From Amycolatopsis aidingensis (GTDB lineage Bacteria; Actinomycetota; Actinomycetes; Mycobacteriales; Pseudonocardiaceae): DNA of 64,000 nt. Each line of letters starts with the position of its first letter. Position 1 is the stretch's first letter. This document shows positions 60,843 to 64,000 of the stretch, piece after piece. The notes beneath the pieces are model-generated. The model saw only the letters and a program-made list of their open reading frames with translations, was not told the DNA's origin and did not search any database. Where the stretch lies: the NCBI RefSeq assembly GCF_018885265.1, contig NZ_CP076538.1, positions 434,001 through 498,000 on the forward strand, read 5' to 3'. A program made the position numbers and the translations under genes.

Positions 60843-61439
60843 GTGCACGTCGACCAGTGGTTGTCGGCCGTCCCGGTGGCCGGGGTGTACCTGGTGGTGG
60901 CCGGGGTGGTCGGCCTGGAGAGCCTTGGCATTCCCCTGCCGGGCGAGCTCGTGCTGATCACGGCGGCGCTGCTGGCCGGAAGGCACACCGGGGTGGACCC
61001 GGTGTGGGTCGGCGGGTGCGCGAGCGCGGGTGCGATCGCGGGCGACAGCATCGGGTACGCACTCGGTCGCCGGTACGGTCCGGCGCTGTTCGAGCGGGCG
61101 GGCCGTAGGTTCCCGCGCCACTTCGGGCCGGAACCGCTGGGCCGGGCGCAGCGGCTGTTCACCCGGCACGGGCCGTGGGCGGTGTTCCTCGGTCGCTTCG
61201 TCGCCCTGTTACGTATCCTGGCCGGTCCGCTCGCCGGTTCGCTGCGGATGCGCTACCGGGTCTTCCTCCTGGCCAACGTGCTGGGCGGGATCGCATGGGC
61301 AGGCACGATGACCCTGCTCGGGTACTACCTCGGGGTGGCGGCGGAGCGCTGGTTGTCCGGATTCTCCTGGCTCGCGCTGCTGTTCGCAGTGCTGACCGGG
61401 GTGGCGACCGCGGTGCTGCTGCGCCGCCGTGCCCGCTGA
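60843..61439 (+). CDS. DedA-family membrane protein
   Basis: 198 residues, four to five membrane helices. GIPLPGELVLITAALLAGR near residue 40 and FLGRFVALLRILAGPLAGSL near 115 are the two re-entrant motifs of DedA proteins, now known as undecaprenyl-phosphate or phospholipid flippases. GTG at 60843 is preferred since GAGGAG lies six bases upstream; a GTG seven codons earlier exists. The last 115 bases overlap the end of the opposite-strand EamA gene. Confidence 0.9.
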   Translation: MHVDQWLSAVPVAGVYLVVAGVVGLESLGIPLPGELVLITAALLAGRHTGVDPVWVGGCASAGAIAGDSIGYALGRRYGPALFERAGRRFPRHFGPEPLGRAQRLFTRHGPWAVFLGRFVALLRILAGPLAGSLRMRYRVFLLANVLGGIAWAGTMTLLGYYLGVAAERWLSGFSWLALLFAVLTGVATAVLLRRRAR

Positions 61440-62314
61440 AGCGAGCCGAGCAGCACCCCGCAGACCACCACCACACCGGCCAGGATCTCGACCGTCGCCG
61501 GGCGCTCGTCCAGCACCAGGAACGCCATCGTCATCCCGACCACGGGCACCAGCAGGGAGAAGGGGGCGACCACCCCCGCGGGGTTGCGGCGCATCAGCGT
61601 GGTCCAGATACCGGAGCCCGCGATCGTGCCGATCAGCACCACATAGCCGAGCCCGGCAAGGCCGAGCCAGCCGCCGAGGGTACCCAGCGTTGCCAGCGAA
61701 TCCCACTGCGCCGCTGGGCCCTCGGCGAGCAGGGACAGGGCGAACATCGGCAGCGGCGGCACCACCGACATCCACAGCGTCACGTGCAGCGGGTTCACCC
61801 GCTCGGGATGCTGCGCGGTGCTCAGCGCCTTACGCGAGCAGAGGTTGCCGATGGCCCAGCTCAGCGCGCCGAGCAGGGTGAGCAGCACCGGAAGCAGCGC
61901 GGCGTACTCGGCGCGGTGCCAGGCGATCACGCTCATCCCGGCGACGGCCAGCAGGATGCCGGTGACCTGCCTGCCGGTGACCCGTTCGCGCAGCAGGATC
62001 GCGCCGAGCAGCACGGTGAACGGCGCCGAGGCCTGCAGCACCAGCGAGGCAAGGCCGGTGGGCATGCCGAGGTCGAGGCCGACGAACAGGAAGGCGAACT
62101 GCAGGGTGCCGAAGCCGAGGCCGTACCCGATCAGCCAGCGGGCAGGGACCGCGGGCCGCGGGACCAGCAGCATGGTCGGCAGCGCGATCACCGCGAAGCG
62201 CAGCGCGCCTGCGAACAGCGGCGGGAAGTGCTCGACCATCGCGTGAATGGCGAGGAAGTTGCAGCCCCACATGACCGCGACCAGCGCGGCGAGCAGGCGG
62301 TCCCGGGTCGGCAT
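61325..62314 (-). CDS. EamA-family (DMT) drug/metabolite exporter
   Basis: 329 residues with ten membrane helices in two EamA repeats. MPTRDRLLAALVAVMWGCNF is the typical start, and ALRFAVIALPTMLLVPR and the GVVAPFSLLVPVVGM region are characteristic. ATG at 62314. The hydrophilic tail of about 40 residues runs over the opposite-strand DedA gene, giving a 115-base convergent overlap. Divergent from a LysR-type regulator, 87 bases apart, which is the likely controller. Substrate is a metabolite or amino acid, not defined. Confidence 0.92.
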   Translation of the reverse strand: MPTRDRLLAALVAVMWGCNFLAIHAMVEHFPPLFAGALRFAVIALPTMLLVPRPAVPARWLIGYGLGFGTLQFAFLFVGLDLGMPTGLASLVLQASAPFTVLLGAILLRERVTGRQVTGILLAVAGMSVIAWHRAEYAALLPVLLTLLGALSWAIGNLCSRKALSTAQHPERVNPLHVTLWMSVVPPLPMFALSLLAEGPAAQWDSLATLGTLGGWLGLAGLGYVVLIGTIAGSGIWTTLMRRNPAGVVAPFSLLVPVVGMTMAFLVLDERPATVEILAGVVVVCGVLLGSLQRARRRSSTAVATPVSTANSSASQENPDNQRSAATPR

Positions 62315-62389
62315 GACCCCAGCCTGCGTGAGTCGATCGTGAAGCACCAGCGATAAAATCTGTACGTACCTTGTAGCTTTGCTGCACTT

Positions 62390-62395
62390 TATACT
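62390..62395 (+). promoter_or_regulatory. –10 element of LysR gene, leaderless start likely
   Basis: TATACT lies seven bases upstream of the LysR ATG at 62402, so transcription would begin at about the start codon. This fits a leaderless message, common in actinobacteria, and no Shine–Dalgarno sequence is seen. A GTACGTAC palindrome at 62362–62369 may be part of the LysR binding site. Confidence 0.5.
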
Positions 62396-62401
62396 CGCGC
62401 C

Positions 62402-63310
62402 ATGGACGTGGACCGGTTGCGCATCCTGCGGGAGTTCGCCGACCGCGGCAGCGTGACCGCGACCGCCCGCGCGCTGCACCGCACGCCATCGGCCGTCTCG
62501 CAGCAGCTGCGTGCCCTCGAGGCGGAGGCGGGCCTGCCGCTGACCGAGCCGGCAGGGCGCGGGCTGCGGCTCACCGATGCCGGGCGGGCGCTGGTGGCGC
62601 GGGCCGACGAGGTACTCGCCGCGCTGGAACGCGCCGAGTCCGAACTGGACACCTACCGCAGCTCCCCGCGCGGCCGGGTGCGGGTGGCGGTGTTCCCCTC
62701 CGCCGCGCTGATGCTGTTGCCCGGCCTGCTGCACCGGATCGCCGCGCGCGAGCACCTGGACGTGGAAGTGACCGATGTGGATATGCAGCCGTTCCAGGTT
62801 CCCGGTCTGCTCGCCGACTTCGATGTCGTGGTGACGCATCGCGACGAGTACGCCGAGCCGTTCGAATCCGAGCGGCTCGAGGTGGTGCACTTACTGCGGG
62901 AACCCCTGGATGTCGCGCTGCCACCGGGGCATCCGCTGGGTGCGCGGCAGCGGGTCGACCTCTCCGAGCTGGCCGGTGAACCGTGGATCGGCGTGGGTGT
63001 CGGCTTCCCGGTCGACGACGTGCTGCGGTCGCTCTCGGTTCGTACCGGTGTGCGCACCAGGGTGGTGCATCGGATCAACGACTTCCGGATCATCGAGGCG
63101 CTGGTCGCGGCCGGGCATGGCGTGTCCCTGCTTCCCAGGTACACAATGGACTCCACGGGGGAGCGGCTGATGCGCAGGCCACTGGCCGGGATCCGCGCGG
63201 CGCGCCATATCGAGGTCGTGCTGCGGACGGGTGCCTCGGGGCGCCCCGCGGTCGCGGCCGTGCTGGACGAGCTGCGCGCCGAGGCGCAGGCGTCCGCACG
63301 GGATGAGTAG
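62402..63310 (+). CDS. LysR-family transcriptional regulator
   Basis: 302 residues. The helix-turn-helix spans residues 2–60 (DRLRILREFADRGSVTATAR, TPSAVSQQLRALEAEAGLPL). The C-terminal periplasmic-binding-like effector domain begins near residue 90 (GRVRVAVFPSAALMLLP). Divergent from the EamA exporter gene, a usual LysR arrangement, so it probably activates that gene in response to the exported compound. It ends one base from the end of the small secreted protein gene. Confidence 0.94.
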   Translation: MDVDRLRILREFADRGSVTATARALHRTPSAVSQQLRALEAEAGLPLTEPAGRGLRLTDAGRALVARADEVLAALERAESELDTYRSSPRGRVRVAVFPSAALMLLPGLLHRIAAREHLDVEVTDVDMQPFQVPGLLADFDVVVTHRDEYAEPFESERLEVVHLLREPLDVALPPGHPLGARQRVDLSELAGEPWIGVGVGFPVDDVLRSLSVRTGVRTRVVHRINDFRIIEALVAAGHGVSLLPRYTMDSTGERLMRRPLAGIRAARHIEVVLRTGASGRPAVAAVLDELRAEAQASARDE

Positions 63311-63311
63311 C

Positions 63312-63578
63312 TCAGCCGCCGCTAGTCAGTCCGATGTGGATTCCACCGAGGTTGAGGCTGGGCGCGGTGTGCAGGTTCAGTGAGAGCAGGTTGCCACTGA
63401 GCCGGACCGGCTGCCCGGTGAGGTTGACGGTCGCGTCGGCATTGATCCCCGCGTGCACGCCGATGTCCCCGCCGATGTGTCTGGCTTCCCGCTCGGCGTT
63501 TGCCGTGCCCGCGCCCACGATTCCGATGGTCGCCGCGACGGCGGTGATCGAGGCGAGGCGGCCGATCGTGCGTTTCAT
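63312..63578 (-). CDS. Small secreted protein, unknown function
   Basis: 88 residues. A clear signal peptide (MKRTIGRLASITAVAATIGI, cleavage probably after ANA) leaves a mature chain of about 60 residues with no cysteine and a pattern of alternating hydrophobic residues with Gly/Asn turns (LSGNLLSLNLHTAPSLNLGG), which suggests beta structure. ATG at 63578 has AGGGAGTC upstream. I do not recognise a family. It is divergent from the SDR gene. Confidence 0.75.
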   Translation of the reverse strand: MKRTIGRLASITAVAATIGIVGAGTANAEREARHIGGDIGVHAGINADATVNLTGQPVRLSGNLLSLNLHTAPSLNLGGIHIGLTSGG

Positions 63579-63749
63579 GCTGACTCCCTGAGATTTTTCG
63601 TGTTGGACATCACAACACTAAGCGCGCCCGATCGACAGACACAGAGTAGTCAGCACTGTGGGTGACAAGGCGCGGGAAACCATGACGTGTCCTGACGGGG
63701 ATGCGCGTGACCGTGGTCCGGTAGGTGTTCCACAACGGACAGGAGCAGA

Positions 63750-64000
63750 ATGAACACGGAGCTGCGGGGGAAGATCGCGCTGGTCGCGGGCGGTACCCGG
63801 GGCGCGAGCCGGGCGATCGCGATCGAGCTCGGCCGCGCGGGCGCCACGGTGTACGTGACCGGCCGCACGACCAGGACCGAGCGCTCGGAGGTGAACCGGC
63901 CGGAGACCATCGAGGACACCGCCGAGCTGGTCAGCGCGGCGGGCGGGCAAGGGGTAGCGATCCGGGTGGACCACCTTGATCCGGAACAGGTGGCGGCCCT
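63750..64000 (+). CDS. SDR-family oxidoreductase, partial
   Basis: The first 83 codons of a gene that leaves the window. ATG at 63750 has CAGGAGC seven bases upstream. KIALVAGGTRGASRAIAIEL is the Rossmann motif (GGTRGASR, a variant of TGxxxGxG). VYVTGRTTR is typical of NADP-preferring members. The active-site Tyr-Lys region lies outside the window. Function not assignable. Confidence 0.85.
   Translation, partial: MNTELRGKIALVAGGTRGASRAIAIELGRAGATVYVTGRTTRTERSEVNRPETIEDTAELVSAAGGQGVAIRVDHLDPEQVAA

Overview
The window is a high-GC actinobacterial chromosome segment. A Pseudonocardiaceae-like origin (Amycolatopsis/Saccharomonospora type) is inferred from the Scr1-type XRE regulator, DUF397 and DUF574-type methyltransferase genes, the amidase–ybaB–recR–dnaX neighbourhood known from mycobacteria, and many GTG starts and GTGA/ATGA overlaps. 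No rRNA, tRNA, CRISPR array, phage module or insertion sequence was seen. The one structured RNA is the small SRP RNA upstream of dnaX.

0–7.6 kb: a fatty-acyl-CoA-reductase-like double SDR protein and its probable TetR repressor, an SPFH (stomatin-type) protein with a ribbon-helix-helix partner, a NatAB-type ABC exporter and a secreted M23 peptidase. 7.7–12.5 kb: three consecutive secreted proteins that each carry two peptidoglycan-binding modules, attached to a DUF1906 domain, a GH18 domain and a parallel beta-helix. The modules share almost identical DNA blocks. 12.5–19.7 kb: a GAF histidine kinase with its LuxR-type regulator, a vanadium haloperoxidase, a CPA1 antiporter, a secreted S1 protease and 6-phosphogluconate dehydrogenase.

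19.8–35.4 kb is the accessory-looking part. It has an Scr1-type XRE regulator, a SAM methyltransferase and a DUF397 protein spread over 2.4 kb, then an AT-richer multi-spanning membrane protein and a secreted beta-propeller lectin-like protein. Divergent from the last is a 3044-residue RHS/YD-repeat protein with a membrane anchor, DNRLRE-like and LamG-like domains and an AT-rich C-terminal tip. A 90-residue acidic protein overlaps its stop codon. This is a polymorphic toxin/immunity pair whose tip I cannot assign to a family.

35.4–44.3 kb is mostly conserved: an NAD(P)-binding protein, an exonuclease/phosphatase-family gene broken by an exact 16-bp tandem duplication, SRP RNA, dnaX, a DrrAB-type exporter with a divergent WYL regulator, a lipoprotein amidase, ybaB and recR. 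44.3–51.5 kb encodes a surface-glycan type set: UDP-sugar 2-epimerase, two GT2 enzymes, a flippase, a DUF6541-type membrane protein, a DUF2304 protein and a P-loop kinase. 51.7–57.7 kb is a five-gene oligopeptide ABC importer. 57.7–64 kb holds an MMPL transporter, a DedA protein, an EamA exporter with divergent LysR regulator, a small secreted protein and the start of an SDR gene that runs off the window.
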